DNA from: Xanthocytophaga sp031424975
GTDB lineage: Bacteria > Bacteroidota > Bacteroidia > Cytophagales > 172606-1
Assembly: GCA_031424975.1 (NCBI GenBank)
Contig: JANPIL010000465.1
Location: 1-23,745, forward strand
Direction: 5' to 3'
Length of the DNA: 23,745 bases
The notes below the pieces were generated by a model. It was not told the DNA's origin. It saw only the letters and a program-made list of their open reading frames with translations, and did no database searches. The position numbers and the translations under genes are program-made. Below, piece after piece: positions 1 through 8,500 of the stretch. Numbering within the stretch: the first letter of the stretch is position 1; the number at the start of each line of letters is the position of its first letter.

Positions 1-876
1 TTTGCGATTCCGGTGCTGCGTTCCGAACTCGTGGTTGTATCGCCGGATGAGGCGCGGCTCCGCAAAAATAGTATCCCTGAAAACAGCCAAACCCCCACCC
101 CGCGCAGTGGCCGCGAAGCCATTGCCGAACGCGGCATTTTCCTGGCCTTTGTGCCCGTCAACGATGTGTTGCTGGTGCTGCACATTGTAAACAACACCGA
201 TTTCGACTTGCCCTATACGCTCGGCAACGAACATGAAGGCCGCCACCAAGCCTTGCGCGGTGGCGTGGTGGCGCGACGGGCATCGGTGAAGGTGGGCGAT
301 TACAACACGCAGAATTTTGAGAAATGGGGTGTTTTTGTGTTGCAGGTGCTGTTTTTCCGCGAGAATGCGGCGGTGCTGCGTCCGCCCGTCACGTATCGCA
401 CGCGGTTCCGGGCCAATGTGTTTTTCAAGGCGAAGGCCAAAGCCCCGCTGCTCGACAAGGAAGCCTACCTGTTTCAGTTGGACAAGGAAACCGAGCAGCC
501 GGTTGACATCCAGCCGCAAAAAATCATGGAAAGCTGGGAAGGCAACGCCGAAAATAGTATCTCCCGGAAAGCCCAAACCCCCGCCGTTGCCAAGCCCGCC
601 GCCGAGGTGGACTTGCACATCGAAAAACTGACCACCGACCTGATTGGCCTGGCCAATGCCGAAATGTTGCAAATCCAGTTGCAAGCCTTTGAGAAAAACC
701 TCGACAATGCCATTGCTTTCGGGATGCCCGAAATCACGTTCATCCACGGCTTGGGCAGCGGCACCTTGCGCACCGAACTGCACCGGCGGCTGGGCAAGCA
801 CCCGCACGTGGGTTATTTTGAAGATGCACAAAAGGAAAAATTCGGCTACGGGGCCACGCGCGTGAAGCTGAAATAG
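1..876 (+). CDS. DUF2027 / Smr domain protein, 5' end outside window
   Basis: The frame is open from base 1 and ends TAG at 874-876, so the start lies upstream; the first visible residues (FAIPVLRSELVVV) look like the end of the small N-terminal beta domain of DUF2027 proteins. The middle part is beta-rich. The last ~90 residues are a Smr domain: DLHIEKL, then the HGLGSGTLR loop and the closing GYGATRV motif. Smr domains in MutS2-type proteins bind or nick DNA or RNA; the role of the DUF2027-Smr family in Bacteroidota is not known to me. Two copies of the window's 31-bp motif are read in frame (KNSIPENSQT and ENSISRKAQT). The second lies in the proline/alanine-rich linker just before the Smr domain. 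Family assignment is firm, function is not. Confidence 0.88.
   Translation, partial: FAIPVLRSELVVVSPDEARLRKNSIPENSQTPTPRSGREAIAERGIFLAFVPVNDVLLVLHIVNNTDFDLPYTLGNEHEGRHQALRGGVVARRASVKVGDYNTQNFEKWGVFVLQVLFFRENAAVLRPPVTYRTRFRANVFFKAKAKAPLLDKEAYLFQLDKETEQPVDIQPQKIMESWEGNAENSISRKAQTPAVAKPAAEVDLHIEKLTTDLIGLANAEMLQIQLQAFEKNLDNAIAFGMPEITFIHGLGSGTLRTELHRRLGKHPHVGYFEDAQKEKFGYGATRVKLK
64..94 (+). repeat. 31-bp bipartite motif, copy 1 (in coding frame)
   Basis: Left core AATAGTAT and right core AAACCC are separated by 14 bp. It is read inside the DUF2027-Smr gene as K-N-S-I-P-E-N-S-Q-T, with the codon phase starting at element base 1. Confidence 0.85.
550..580 (+). repeat. 31-bp bipartite motif, copy 2 (in coding frame)
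   Basis: Near-consensus copy with both cores at exact spacing. Encodes E-N-S-I-S-R-K-A-Q-T in the linker before the Smr domain, in the same codon phase as copy 1 and the copies at 18141 and 20805. Confidence 0.9.
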
Positions 877-891
877 ACGTACAGACCCCAA

Positions 892-905
892 TCCCCGATG
901 GGGGA
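892..905. repeat. Short GC hairpin repeat, GGCTCCCCC family
   Basis: Stem TCCCC-GAT-GGGGGA just after the DUF2027-Smr stop, followed by GCC. Its reverse complement starts GGCTCCCCC, like the second hairpin at the end of argF' (22659-22674). No T-run follows, so it does not look like a standard terminator. Confidence 0.5.
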
Positions 906-973
906 GCCAAAAAACCCGCTCCCTTGCGATGTGGCATCTGGCAAAAAACTTCTAAACCGGCCCGGTATTTTTT

Positions 974-981
974 TAACTTTG
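974..981 (+). promoter_or_regulatory. Bacteroidota-type -7 box for the acidic hypothetical gene
   Basis: TAACTTTG fits the TAnnTTTG consensus and lies 32 bp before the ATG at 1014, giving a leader of roughly 27 nt. No clear TTG -33 element is visible at 19-21 bp upstream. The rest of 877-1013 shows only the hairpin above. Confidence 0.5.
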
Positions 982-1013
982 CGCACCTTACAAACCAAAA
1001 AACGCCCCCAACC

Positions 1014-1571
1014 ATGTCTGATTCAACCAACATCGGGCTGCAGCCCACCGAAGTAGCCCGCATCAAGCAATTGTGCGCCGAAGCCGGACAACCGTACATC
1101 CTCAACGACCAAGAACCCCAGGGTGAGGAATTCGCGCATTTCCTGTTTGTAGGCGAATATGAAGGCGCGGAAGTGGTTTTCGATTCTGTATTGTACACGC
1201 TGCGCCTGCACCACATGAGCCTGCTTTATGAAATGGCCGAAGACAAGGCTTGCGAGCGGTATCCCGAATACAACCGCATCAGTATGGAGGAGGAGGAAGA
1301 CATGAACAGCCACCTGCCCGAGGAAAAATGGGAGGAGATTGAGCTTTTCAAGGCCGAACTGATGGACGAACTGGAGGAGAGCGAGGAAGTGAAAGTGCAG
1401 GAATACGTGCATCTGGATCCGGAATTCGACTACGGCGTGGCGTTGGAAGCCTGCCTGAACGTGGACGAAATCACGCCCAATGTCATCAGCCGCTTTGTAA
1501 AGGATTGCAGAGCCGACCGGCTCGAACTCGACGACACGCTTTTCAGCTTCAAGCACGAGGAAGAGGATTGA
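1014..1571 (+). CDS. Acidic conserved-type hypothetical protein
   Basis: 185 residues, very acidic: Glu/Asp clusters such as MEEEEDMN and DELEESEEV, and a KHEEED C-terminus. No signal peptide or membrane segment. I do not recognise the family. The start at 1014 was chosen because MSDSTN follows a good -7 box and an A-rich leader; an in-frame ATG at 924 would precede the promoter and add a run of untypical residues. It is monocistronic by context, with the Smr gene ending 137 bp upstream and a repeat cluster beginning 12 bp downstream. Codon use matches the neighbours, so it is probably a real cytoplasmic protein. Confidence 0.75.
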   Translation: MSDSTNIGLQPTEVARIKQLCAEAGQPYILNDQEPQGEEFAHFLFVGEYEGAEVVFDSVLYTLRLHHMSLLYEMAEDKACERYPEYNRISMEEEEDMNSHLPEEKWEEIELFKAELMDELEESEEVKVQEYVHLDPEFDYGVALEACLNVDEITPNVISRFVKDCRADRLELDDTLFSFKHEEED

Positions 1572-1583
1572 GGCGGCATCAGT

Positions 1584-1614
1584 AAACGTGTGAGGTTTTA
1601 AAAACCCCACAGGT
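1584..1614. repeat. Imperfect palindrome, GTGAGGTTT family
   Basis: Degenerate relative of the perfect palindrome at 3687-3719 (GTGAGGTTTT / AACCCCACAGG arms). First part of a three-repeat cluster between the acidic hypothetical gene and pdhC. Confidence 0.65.
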
Positions 1615-1671
1615 CGGTCTGGCTGGGTCGGTGATTTGAAATCCGGGGAAAGGAATTTGTGTGTCCGCCTC

Positions 1672-1692
1672 GCCGGACTTGGAAAGTCCGGC
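1672..1692. repeat. Hairpin repeat GCCGGACTT / AAGTCCGGC
   Basis: Perfect 9-bp stem with a 3-nt loop, followed by TACCTTTCC that abuts the 31-bp motif. The same unit, decayed, sits at 3736-3756 in the same position relative to the next motif copy. Confidence 0.75.
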
Positions 1693-1700
1693 TACCTTTC

Positions 1701-1755
1701 CAAAATAGTATCTCCTGCCTTCGGCGGGACTTCCAGTTTTAAAAAGCCCAAACCC
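1701..1755 (+). repeat. 31-bp bipartite motif, copy 3, interrupted by 24 bp
   Basis: The left arm is at 1701-1712 and the right arm GCCCAAACCC at 1746-1755. The interval is 24 bp longer than in all other copies and holds a small hairpin, CCTGCC-TTC-GGCGGG (1714-1728). Confidence 0.75.
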
Positions 1756-1818
1756 ACCCCTTTTGCAGCAGTATGCGCAAAGCCGGAAACGTTTTTTCCG
1801 TTGCTGGGCTTTATGGCT

Positions 1819-1826
1819 TATATTTG
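1819..1826 (+). promoter_or_regulatory. Probable pdhC promoter -7 box
   Basis: TATATTTG is an exact TAnnTTTG match 39 bp before the pdhC ATG. The -33 region (around 1796) is only T-rich. It lies just downstream of the interrupted repeat. Confidence 0.5.
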
Positions 1827-1865
1827 GTTTTCATTCCTATCCATCCATAATTTCATTGCAAGACA

Positions 1866-3566
1866 ATGGCTGAAGCAATCCGTATGCCCAAAATGAGTGA
1901 CACCATGGAAGAGGGTGTCATTGGAAACTGGCTCAAAAAAGTGGGCGATGTCATCAAAACCGGCGACATCCTTGCCGAAGTGGAGACGGATAAGGCCACC
2001 ATGGAACTTGAATCGTATAACGAAGGCACGCTGCTTTATATCACCGCCGAAAAAAACATCCCGATTGACGGCCTGATTGCCGTGGTGGGAAAGCCCGGCG
2101 AGGATTTCAAGGCATTGCTGGAAGGCAAAACCGGCGGCGCGGCCGAAAAGCCGGCCGCTCCCCAACCGGCTGCCACGCCGCCGCCCAATACCAAGCCGGA
2201 AGCCGTGTCGCAGCCACCAACCAAACCCGCCGAAACACTGAAAGCCGCCGCAAACATAAAAGCCACGCTGATCCAGATGCCGCTCTTGAGCGATACCATG
2301 ACTGAGGGAACCATTGTGAAATGGCACAAGCAAGTAGGCGATACGCTTAAAAACGGCGACCTGCTGGCCGAAATAGAAACCGACAAGGCCACTATGGATT
2401 TTGAAGCCCCCGAAGCCGGAACGCTGCTGTACGTGGGCGCAAAGGAAGGCGAAACCGTGCAGGTGAAAACGCCGCTGGCAATTATCGGCGAGAAAGGTGC
2501 TGATTACCAAGCATTGCTGAACGGCGGCACTGCCCCAGCAGCACAACCGAACGGCAGCCAGCCAAAAGCCGAACCGCAAGGCGCAACCATACTCACGCCC
2601 GGAACCGACTCGCCAAGCACCCGTGCGCAGGAACCGGAGAAAAAAACCACAGCCCCCGCCGCCGAATCGGATGAGCGGCTGAAAATATCGCCGCTGGCCC
2701 GCAAAATGGCCGAAGACAAAGGCGTGGATATGCACCAACTCAAAGGCTCGGGCGAAAACGGCCGCATTGTGAAACGCGACGTGGAAACCTTTACGCCAGC
2801 CGTCCAGCCAACTGCCACACCAACGGCGCAACCTGCCGCCAAAGAAACGCCAAAACCCGCCCCGGCAATGGCTTCTGCGGGCAGCGACAGTTTTGAGGAA
2901 GTGCCCGTTTCGCAGATGCGCAAAGTCATTGCCCGCCGCCTGGCCGAAAGCATGTACACCGCGCCGCATTTCTACTTGACCATTGAGATAAACATGGACA
3001 AGGCGACCTCGGCCCGCGAGGCGATGAACCAGTACTCGCCCGTAAAACTTTCGTTCAACGACTTGGTAATCAAGGCTTCGGCCATGGCATTGCGCCAGCA
3101 TCCGTCCATTAATTCGTCGTGGCTCGGCGATAAAATCCGCATCAACCACCACGTTCACGTGGGCATGGCGGTGGCCGTTCCCGATGGCTTGCTGGTTCCG
3201 GTAATCCGCAATGCCGACATCAAGTCGCTATCGCAGATTTCGGCTGCTGCCAAGGATTTGGGTGGCCGGGCGAAGGATAAAAAACTGCAGCCCGCCGAAA
3301 TGGAAGGCAGCACGTTTTCTATTTCCAATCTGGGAATGTTTGGCATCGAAGAGTTTACGGCCATCATCAACCCGCCCAACGCGTGCATTCTGGCGGTAGG
3401 CGGCATCAAGCAAACGCCCGTGGTGGCCAACGGCGAAATCAAAATATCCGGCATCATGAAAGTCACGCTTTCCTGCGACCATCGCGTGGTGGACGGCGCG
3501 TCGGGTGCGGCCTACCTGCAAACATTCAGGGGCTTGCTCGAAGACCCTATGCGGATGCTGGTGTGA
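1866..3566 (+). CDS. pdhC: Pyruvate dehydrogenase E2, dihydrolipoamide acetyltransferase
   Basis: 566 residues with the full E2 layout. Lipoyl domain 1 is at ~1-80 (ETDKATME, lipoylated Lys43) and lipoyl domain 2 at ~136-212 (ETDKATMD, Lys174), each followed by a Pro/Ala-rich hinge. The peripheral subunit-binding domain is at ~271-308 (ISPLARKMAED, GRIVKRD). The catalytic domain runs from ~338 and ends with the active-site DHRVVDG motif (His539, Asp543). It transfers acetyl groups from lipoyl arms to CoA and forms the core of the cytoplasmic complex. Two lipoyl domains are usual for Bacteroidota pyruvate E2. E1 and E3 genes are not adjacent. A perfect terminator follows. Substrate is taken as pyruvate from the two-lipoyl layout; a branched-chain role cannot be fully excluded. 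Confidence 0.95.
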   Translation: MAEAIRMPKMSDTMEEGVIGNWLKKVGDVIKTGDILAEVETDKATMELESYNEGTLLYITAEKNIPIDGLIAVVGKPGEDFKALLEGKTGGAAEKPAAPQPAATPPPNTKPEAVSQPPTKPAETLKAAANIKATLIQMPLLSDTMTEGTIVKWHKQVGDTLKNGDLLAEIETDKATMDFEAPEAGTLLYVGAKEGETVQVKTPLAIIGEKGADYQALLNGGTAPAAQPNGSQPKAEPQGATILTPGTDSPSTRAQEPEKKTTAPAAESDERLKISPLARKMAEDKGVDMHQLKGSGENGRIVKRDVETFTPAVQPTATPTAQPAAKETPKPAPAMASAGSDSFEEVPVSQMRKVIARRLAESMYTAPHFYLTIEINMDKATSAREAMNQYSPVKLSFNDLVIKASAMALRQHPSINSSWLGDKIRINHHVHVGMAVAVPDGLLVPVIRNADIKSLSQISAAAKDLGGRAKDKKLQPAEMEGSTFSISNLGMFGIEEFTAIINPPNACILAVGGIKQTPVVANGEIKISGIMKVTLSCDHRVVDGASGAAYLQTFRGLLEDPMRMLV

Positions 3567-3611
3567 TGGCAAATACCGGATATTGAATGTATGGAGGATA
3601 AAACGAAGACA

Positions 3612-3640
3612 AAAAGGCGCGTTTGCAAAACGCGCCTTTT
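3612..3640 (+). terminator. Intrinsic terminator after pdhC
   Basis: Perfect 13-bp stem AAAAGGCGCGTTT / AAACGCGCCTTTT with a GCA loop, ending in a T-run, 46 bp after the pdhC stop. The A-rich 5' flank could let it act on the opposite strand too. Confidence 0.9.
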
Positions 3641-3686
3641 GTATTTGGCAGCAGACCCGGTGCCGCCGGTTTAAACCCGCCTGAGT

Positions 3687-3719
3687 AAACCTGTGAGGTT
3701 TTTGAAACCTCACAGGTTT
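3687..3719. repeat. Perfect 15-bp palindrome, AAACCTGTGAGGTTT
   Basis: Two perfect 15-bp arms around a 3-nt centre (TTG). Same family as 1584-1614, and likewise the first unit of a palindrome / hairpin / 31-bp motif series. Confidence 0.85.
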
Positions 3720-3735
3720 GGCCGTATGCCCCGCC

Positions 3736-3756
3736 GCCGGACTTGAAAAGTTCAGC
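3736..3756. repeat. Decayed GCCGGACTT hairpin repeat
   Basis: GCCGGACTT followed by AAGTTCAGC instead of AAGTCCGGC, then TACCCTTTCC directly abutting the 31-bp motif. Paralogous to 1672-1692. Confidence 0.65.
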
Positions 3757-3766
3757 TACCCTTTCC

Positions 3767-3797
3767 GAAAATAGTATCTTCCAGAAAGCCCAAACCC
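3767..3797 (+). repeat. 31-bp bipartite motif, copy 4
   Basis: Near-consensus copy. Its right arm ends 2 bp before the complement of the stop codon of the minus-strand universal stress gene. Confidence 0.9.
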
Positions 3798-3799
3798 CC

Positions 3800-4615
3800 T
3801 CAGTCGGCTTGTTCGCGAATTACCAGTGTGGGAACCGTGGTGTACAAAGCCACCATCCGCGTGACACTGCGGTGAAACAGCGACTCGAAAAAACCGTGTT
3901 GGCGGGCAATCACGGCCACCATGTCGGCATTTTCCTCGCGCACAAATACGTCAATGCCTTCCTGCACGTCGCTGTGTACGGTTATATGCACGGAGGCGTT
4001 TACATCGCCGAGCCAGTTTTCCAGCCGGATGGCTTCAATGGCCTTGGTTTCGGTGAGTTCCGCAGTTTCCGGTTCCACGTGCAGTGCCAGCACTTCGGCT
4101 CCGGTCAGTTTGGCTATTTCCATCAGCGGCGTGAGCAATTGTGGCTCGGTACCGTGGAAATCGGCTGCCAAAACCATTTTGGTAACCGCCTTGTAACCAA
4201 CGCCCTGCGGAATAATCAACAGCGGACAAGCGGTTTTCTGCGCCACCTCGGCGGCCACGCTGCCCACCAAGGCTTCGGGCACATTGTCCGCGCCTTTGGT
4301 ACCAATCACAATCCAATCCACGTGCCGGTCTTTGGCGATTTTCACAATCATGTCCGCTGCCGCTCCCGACTGCGCCAATGTTTCACAGGGCACGTGGGCG
4401 GCGGTTTCACGGCATATTTCGGTCAGTTTCCGGCGTGCCTCGTCCAAATCGGCCGCCATTGGTTCGGCAATGAACATATCACGATCCAAGTACGGAATCG
4501 GAACCACGTGCAGCAGCAGCAGTTGGGCATTGATCAGTTTGGCAAAACCGATGGCGTACTGGAGGCCGTGCCGGGAGTTTTCCGAAAAATCAGTGGGACA
4601 AAGAATGGTTTTCAT
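3800..4615 (-). CDS. Universal stress protein, two tandem UspA domains
   Basis: 271 residues from MKTILCPTDFSENS, the classic UspA beginning; longer upstream reading would add a low-complexity, non-homologous stretch overlapping the next gene. Domain 1 (about 1-150) keeps the ATP-binding pattern G-2x-G-9x-G-S (GTKGADNVPEALVGSV) followed by CPLLIIP. Domain 2 lacks the glycine pattern (ARQHGFFESLFHRSV) and is probably non-binding. Tandem proteins of this size are common in Bacteroidota. It is cytoplasmic and likely stress- or starvation-related; a more specific role cannot be read. It lies 100 bp after the SLOG gene on the same strand and could share its transcript. A 31-bp motif begins 2 bp past the stop. 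Confidence 0.93.
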   Translation of the reverse strand: MKTILCPTDFSENSRHGLQYAIGFAKLINAQLLLLHVVPIPYLDRDMFIAEPMAADLDEARRKLTEICRETAAHVPCETLAQSGAAADMIVKIAKDRHVDWIVIGTKGADNVPEALVGSVAAEVAQKTACPLLIIPQGVGYKAVTKMVLAADFHGTEPQLLTPLMEIAKLTGAEVLALHVEPETAELTETKAIEAIRLENWLGDVNASVHITVHSDVQEGIDVFVREENADMVAVIARQHGFFESLFHRSVTRMVALYTTVPTLVIREQAD

Positions 4616-4715
4616 AAGCGGGCTGGCGAAAAAGTGGTTGTCGAAATAAAGATGCAGGAAAGCGGAAACCGGATTTTCAACTGTCGCAATGCCGGGAAAC
4701 CGGGCGGGTTCCGGT

Positions 4716-5354
4716 TCATTTTTTCTCCACCAATCCCTCATACCGGATGGCGTAGTAAGGTAGGTATTTGTCCAGCATTTCCAAGACCTGCGGTGCATCC
4801 GACACCTTGATCACGCGGTCTTCCGGCCAGTCCACGCGCTTTTTGTCGTCAATGCGCTGGCCGGCGAGTTTGCCGCTCCAGCCGTCCACTGCGTAGCCAA
4901 CCACCATGCGCTTGAGTATCCAGGCCATGGCCATTTCAGATAAGGTGCCCGCGCCGCCGCCAATGGCAACTACGGCCTCGGCGTTGGCAATCAGCAGGTT
5001 GCGGTAGGTATCCAGGCCCGTGGGCAAGGCCACTTCGGTGTACTCATTGGCTCCGTCGGGGTCAAAGCCGGGCAGGATGGCGATGACCGAACCCGGCTGG
5101 TAGCTGGCCGACTGCCTGGCACCTTTGGCCACCGCTTTCATGATGCCGCCACGCCCGCCGTGAATAATCCGGTAGCCGTTGTCAATCAGGGCTTTGCCCA
5201 GTTTCTCTGCCAGCAGGCAGTTGGGATGGGTTTCGGGCAGGTTGTTGTCGCCCACCACGGCAATGATTTTCTTGCGTGCAGGCAAGGTTTGCGCCGCACC
5301 GGCTTGGATGCACAGCAGCACGAACAGGAAACAGCGGAAAAACGGACGGGTCAT
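4716..5354 (-). CDS. Exported SLOG/LOG-fold protein (TIGR00725-like)
   Basis: 212 residues. The core is a Rossmann-like LOG fold: KIIAVVGDNN at the start, the HGGRGGIMKAVAKGA helix, and the nucleotide-binding IGGGAGTLSEM motif, which is the TIGR00725 form of the PGGxGTxxE signature. LOG proteins bind or cleave nucleotides, and TIGR00725 members are usually cytoplasmic with unknown substrate. Unusually, the chosen start (MTRPFFRC) gives a hydrophobic signal-peptide-like segment, FLFVLLCIQAGAAQ, with a possible cut after the AGA/GAA region. A start at 5405 would add 17 residues and place the hydrophobic stretch internally. Downstream neighbour is the universal stress gene. Fold assignment is confident; export is inferred from the N-terminus only. 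Confidence 0.85.
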   Translation of the reverse strand: MTRPFFRCFLFVLLCIQAGAAQTLPARKKIIAVVGDNNLPETHPNCLLAEKLGKALIDNGYRIIHGGRGGIMKAVAKGARQSASYQPGSVIAILPGFDPDGANEYTEVALPTGLDTYRNLLIANAEAVVAIGGGAGTLSEMAMAWILKRMVVGYAVDGWSGKLAGQRIDDKKRVDWPEDRVIKVSDAPQVLEMLDKYLPYYAIRYEGLVEKK

Positions 5355-5372
5355 GGACGACGGGAAAATCCG

Positions 5373-5417
5373 GAAACACCGCCCACGGAAACATATATGT
5401 TCCATGAGCGGTGTTTC
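5373..5417. promoter_or_regulatory. Nested 45-bp dyad upstream of the SLOG gene
   Basis: Outer arms GAAACACCGC (5373-5382) and GCGGTGTTTC (5408-5417) are perfect. The inner palindrome AACATATATGTT (5390-5401) is nearly concentric. It lies 19-63 bp before the SLOG start and could be an operator or a leader hairpin. Confidence 0.5.
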
Positions 5418-5458
5418 TGGTGGTTGGTGGCAAGATGTTTCGCCGGGTTTGGCGTTTC

Positions 5459-5489
5459 AAAAATAGTATGTTTCCGAAAGGCCAAACCC
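5459..5489 (+). repeat. 31-bp bipartite motif, copy 5, with inverted extra arm
   Basis: Both cores are at exact spacing. An additional inverted right arm (GGGTTTGGCGTTTC, 5445-5458) precedes it, so 5445-5489 can fold into a 14-bp stem with one mismatch and a 17-nt loop. Confidence 0.85.
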
Positions 5490-5500
5490 GAGGCCTCCCC

Positions 5501-5542
5501 CCTGTCTGCCGACAGGCAGGCAACCCCCTCCGAAAGAGGGGG
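5501..5542. repeat. Two GC hairpin repeats
   Basis: CCTGTC-TGCC-GACAGG (5501-5516) and CCCCCTC-CGAAA-GAGGGGG (5524-5542). The second shares AACCCCCTCCGAA with the repeat read into the end of argF' at 22631-22650. Confidence 0.7.
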
Positions 5543-5548
5543 CTAAGG

Positions 5549-5579
5549 CTAAATAGTATCTTCCTAAAAGCCCAAACCT
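5549..5579 (+). repeat. 31-bp bipartite motif, copy 6
   Basis: Both cores are present. The right arm ends 2 bp before the complement of the TonB-receptor stop codon, the same arrangement as copy 4 at the universal stress gene. Confidence 0.85.
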
Positions 5580-5581
5580 GC

Positions 5582-8500
5582 TTACTGGAAAATATACCGC
5601 ACGCCCAACTGCACTTGGTAGGGAGTGCCGCCCAAGGCAGTCTGGCCGAAGTTGCGGTTTACGCGGTAGGCATATTGCACGCGCCCCTGCGCCAAGGCTT
5701 CTTGGTCAATGCCCAGCGTCTGCAACAATACTTGGTTGCCGCCCGGCACCACGCGCACCGAACCGCGGTCGGGGTTAATCAGGTTGCCGAAATTGAACAC
5801 CTCGGCCAGCACTTCCAAGCTGTTTTTGCCGAAACCTTTCCACACATCATTGTTGAGCGTGTACGACAAACGCACATCCATCTGGCTGAACAGCGACTGG
5901 TAAGCGGCATTGCGCGGCGCAATCTGGCCTTTGTTTGCATTGAGCATCTTGCGGGCAATGTTGTTGGGGTTGTCCAGCACAAACTGCATATCTGTGGCCA
6001 GTTGGCGTTCGTAGGCCGTGGCGTTGGCGTTGGCGCGGATGGCGGCCGGGTCAAATACAAAGGCGCGTTTGTTGTTGTCGATGAACAATCCGCGACCGTC
6101 GCCCACAATGTCGCCGAACACGCGCGGCGTAAAGGGTAGGCCGCCTTGCAGGATGTTGCGGAAACTGAGCCGGAAGCCCTTGACCATGGGCGTAACCCCG
6201 TAAATGACCAGTTTGGTGCGGAAGTCTATGTCGGCTCCGCCCCGGTTTTCCGACAGGTTGCGCGGGTCTCCGGCAATGGTGGTCAGCACCGAGGTGCGGG
6301 CGATGCAGCAGTCATACGAATTGTCGTCTTCGGTGCGGTTGCGGGTGAAAGTGGCGTTGATGCTGCCACCCCTCGGCAGCACGATTCCGGTTTCGAGTAT
6401 GATTCCGCGCTGCCATACGTTGGCCCGCCCGTTGAGTTCAAGGGTGCGGCCCAGACTCGGGTTTTGGTTCACCACCAGCGCGTCGCGGGTCAGGAAACGC
6501 TGCGCCGCCGTTGTACTGAAAGTGGCCGCGTTGAAAACGGGAGCCAAGATCACGGGCGAGGTGCCGGCGTTGGTAGTGGGCCGGGGGGCATACACGGGCC
6601 GGTTGCTCTCGTTGGCCAGCACAAATTCGGGCGTGGTTTTCAGGTTGGCATCGGTGTACACGAAATTGCTGAACGTGCGGGCATAGTACGCATTGATGCC
6701 CACATACACGGTCGGCGTGACAAAATGCCGGAACGCAATGTTGGCTTTCCACGTGTAGGGTGCGGCAAAATTGTCGCCCACCAGGTTGACGTACGGGGCA
6801 CGCGTGCCGCCCGCCTCCGTGCCTGGCACTTGCGCCGACCCGTTGGCGTAGCCGGGATAGTCGGGTGTGGGTGGCCGTGAAATAACGGCTCCGCCCGCGT
6901 CCTTCACCGTGCCGATAAACTGGTCGGTGAGCGTGATGCCGTCTTGCAAAATGTTGTTCAGGTGCACGTAATGCACCAAGTTGGCCGCGTAACCGCCGCC
7001 GCCAATGCGCAGCACCGAAGTCTGGTCGCCCTTAATGTCCCACGACATTTGCACACGGGGCTGGATGTTGTTCCAGTCGGCGGCCATGCGGTTGGTTTGC
7101 CGTTGCAGGGTATTGCTCACCTCGCGGTTGGCTGCCGGCTTGTTCAGGAAAGCCGTGGCATCGTAGCGCAGGCCGAAGTTGGCCGAGATATTCTTGGTCA
7201 GGTTCACATCAGCCATGGCATACACGCTCAGGTCCAAGGCCCGCAGGTTCATGCGCGGCGAGTACTTGCCCTCGCGCAGGTTGGTGCCGTTGGGCGTGAG
7301 GCGCGTGTATTCGGTGGGCCGCCTGCGTTCCAAACTATCCAGATTGCCGAACAGGAACAGCCCGCCCTGTTCGTTGGTGTTGGTGATATCGGTGAAGGTG
7401 AGCAGGTTATCAGTGCCGAATGTGAAGAAGAACTTGCCTTTCTGCAAATACGTGTTGTTCACCAATTGTATCTGCCGCTCGGTGTGGTCTTCGGGCACAA
7501 TGCGGCTGCCGCCAAACTGGAACGTACGCGTGCCGAAACCGGGCGAGGTGACGGTGACCTGTCCGCGCGGCAAAGTGCTGTTGGCCTGCGCGTCGCGGCG
7601 TTGCTGCATGTATTGGAGCTTGAATTCGTTGGTCAGCCTTGGGCTGAACGTGGAACGCAGCGAGAGCATGGTTTGCGCCGAATAAAACTTTGTGTTGCCG
7701 TAGGCATCCCACACACCCGCCGGATCCACGGCTGAGGCTCCGCCCTGCGTGAACGGCGTGTAGTTCCAGAAGGCATTGTTGCGCCACGTGAGGCGGTGAA
7801 CCGGATTTATCTGCCAGTCGAGGCGGGCAAATACGGTGCGGTTGGTGGGGCTGCCCTTGAAAATGCCGTACTGAGGCTGGTTGGGGTTGGAGCCGTACTG
7901 GGTGCGGATAACGTTCACGAACCGATCCAGATTGGCTTGGCTAATTTGCTCAACGGCTTCCGTGCCGGGGCGCACATCTAAAATGGCGGTCTGGTTGGTC
8001 TGGTCTTCAATGTCTACGGCGGCAAAGAAATGCAACTTGTCCTTGATAATCGGCCCGCCCACCGAAAACCCGTACTGCGCAATGCGGAAATCGCGGATGG
8101 GCTGGTTGGCGTAGTTCAGTTCGGGCGTGAGCCGGATTGTGGTGCCCAGAATATCATACGAGCGGTTGTTGCGCAAATAATAGAATGCCGAACCCGTCCA
8201 GTTGTTGGTGCCCGACTTGGTGATGGCGTTTATCGCGCCGCCCGCCTGCCTGCCTTCCAGCACACTGTAATTGTTGGTGCTCACCTCATATTCGCGGATG
8301 GCTTCCATGGATACGGGCGTGCGTGCCAGCAAGCCGCCGAAAGTCATGCCCCGGATGCTGGCCCCGTCAAGCGTGATGGCCGTGGAACTGGCCCGTGCCG
8401 CGCCAATGGATACGCTGGTAACGCCGGGAATGGAGCTGACGGTGGGAGCGAGGTTGTTCAAATCCACAAAACTGCGGCCCGTGGAGGGCATATTGCGCAT

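Noticed and set aside
1636..1896. 86-codon frame upstream of pdhC
   Set aside because: Built from repeat sequence and overlapping the pdhC start; no independent support.
1818..3158. 446-codon open frame antisense to pdhC
   Set aside because: The plus strand encodes a complete E2 enzyme; the antisense frame is Gly/Arg/Phe-rich and is a product of GC-biased codon use.
3743..4810. 355-codon plus-strand frame beginning with a motif-encoded peptide
   Set aside because: It lies antisense to a clear universal stress protein gene and has no recognisable domain.
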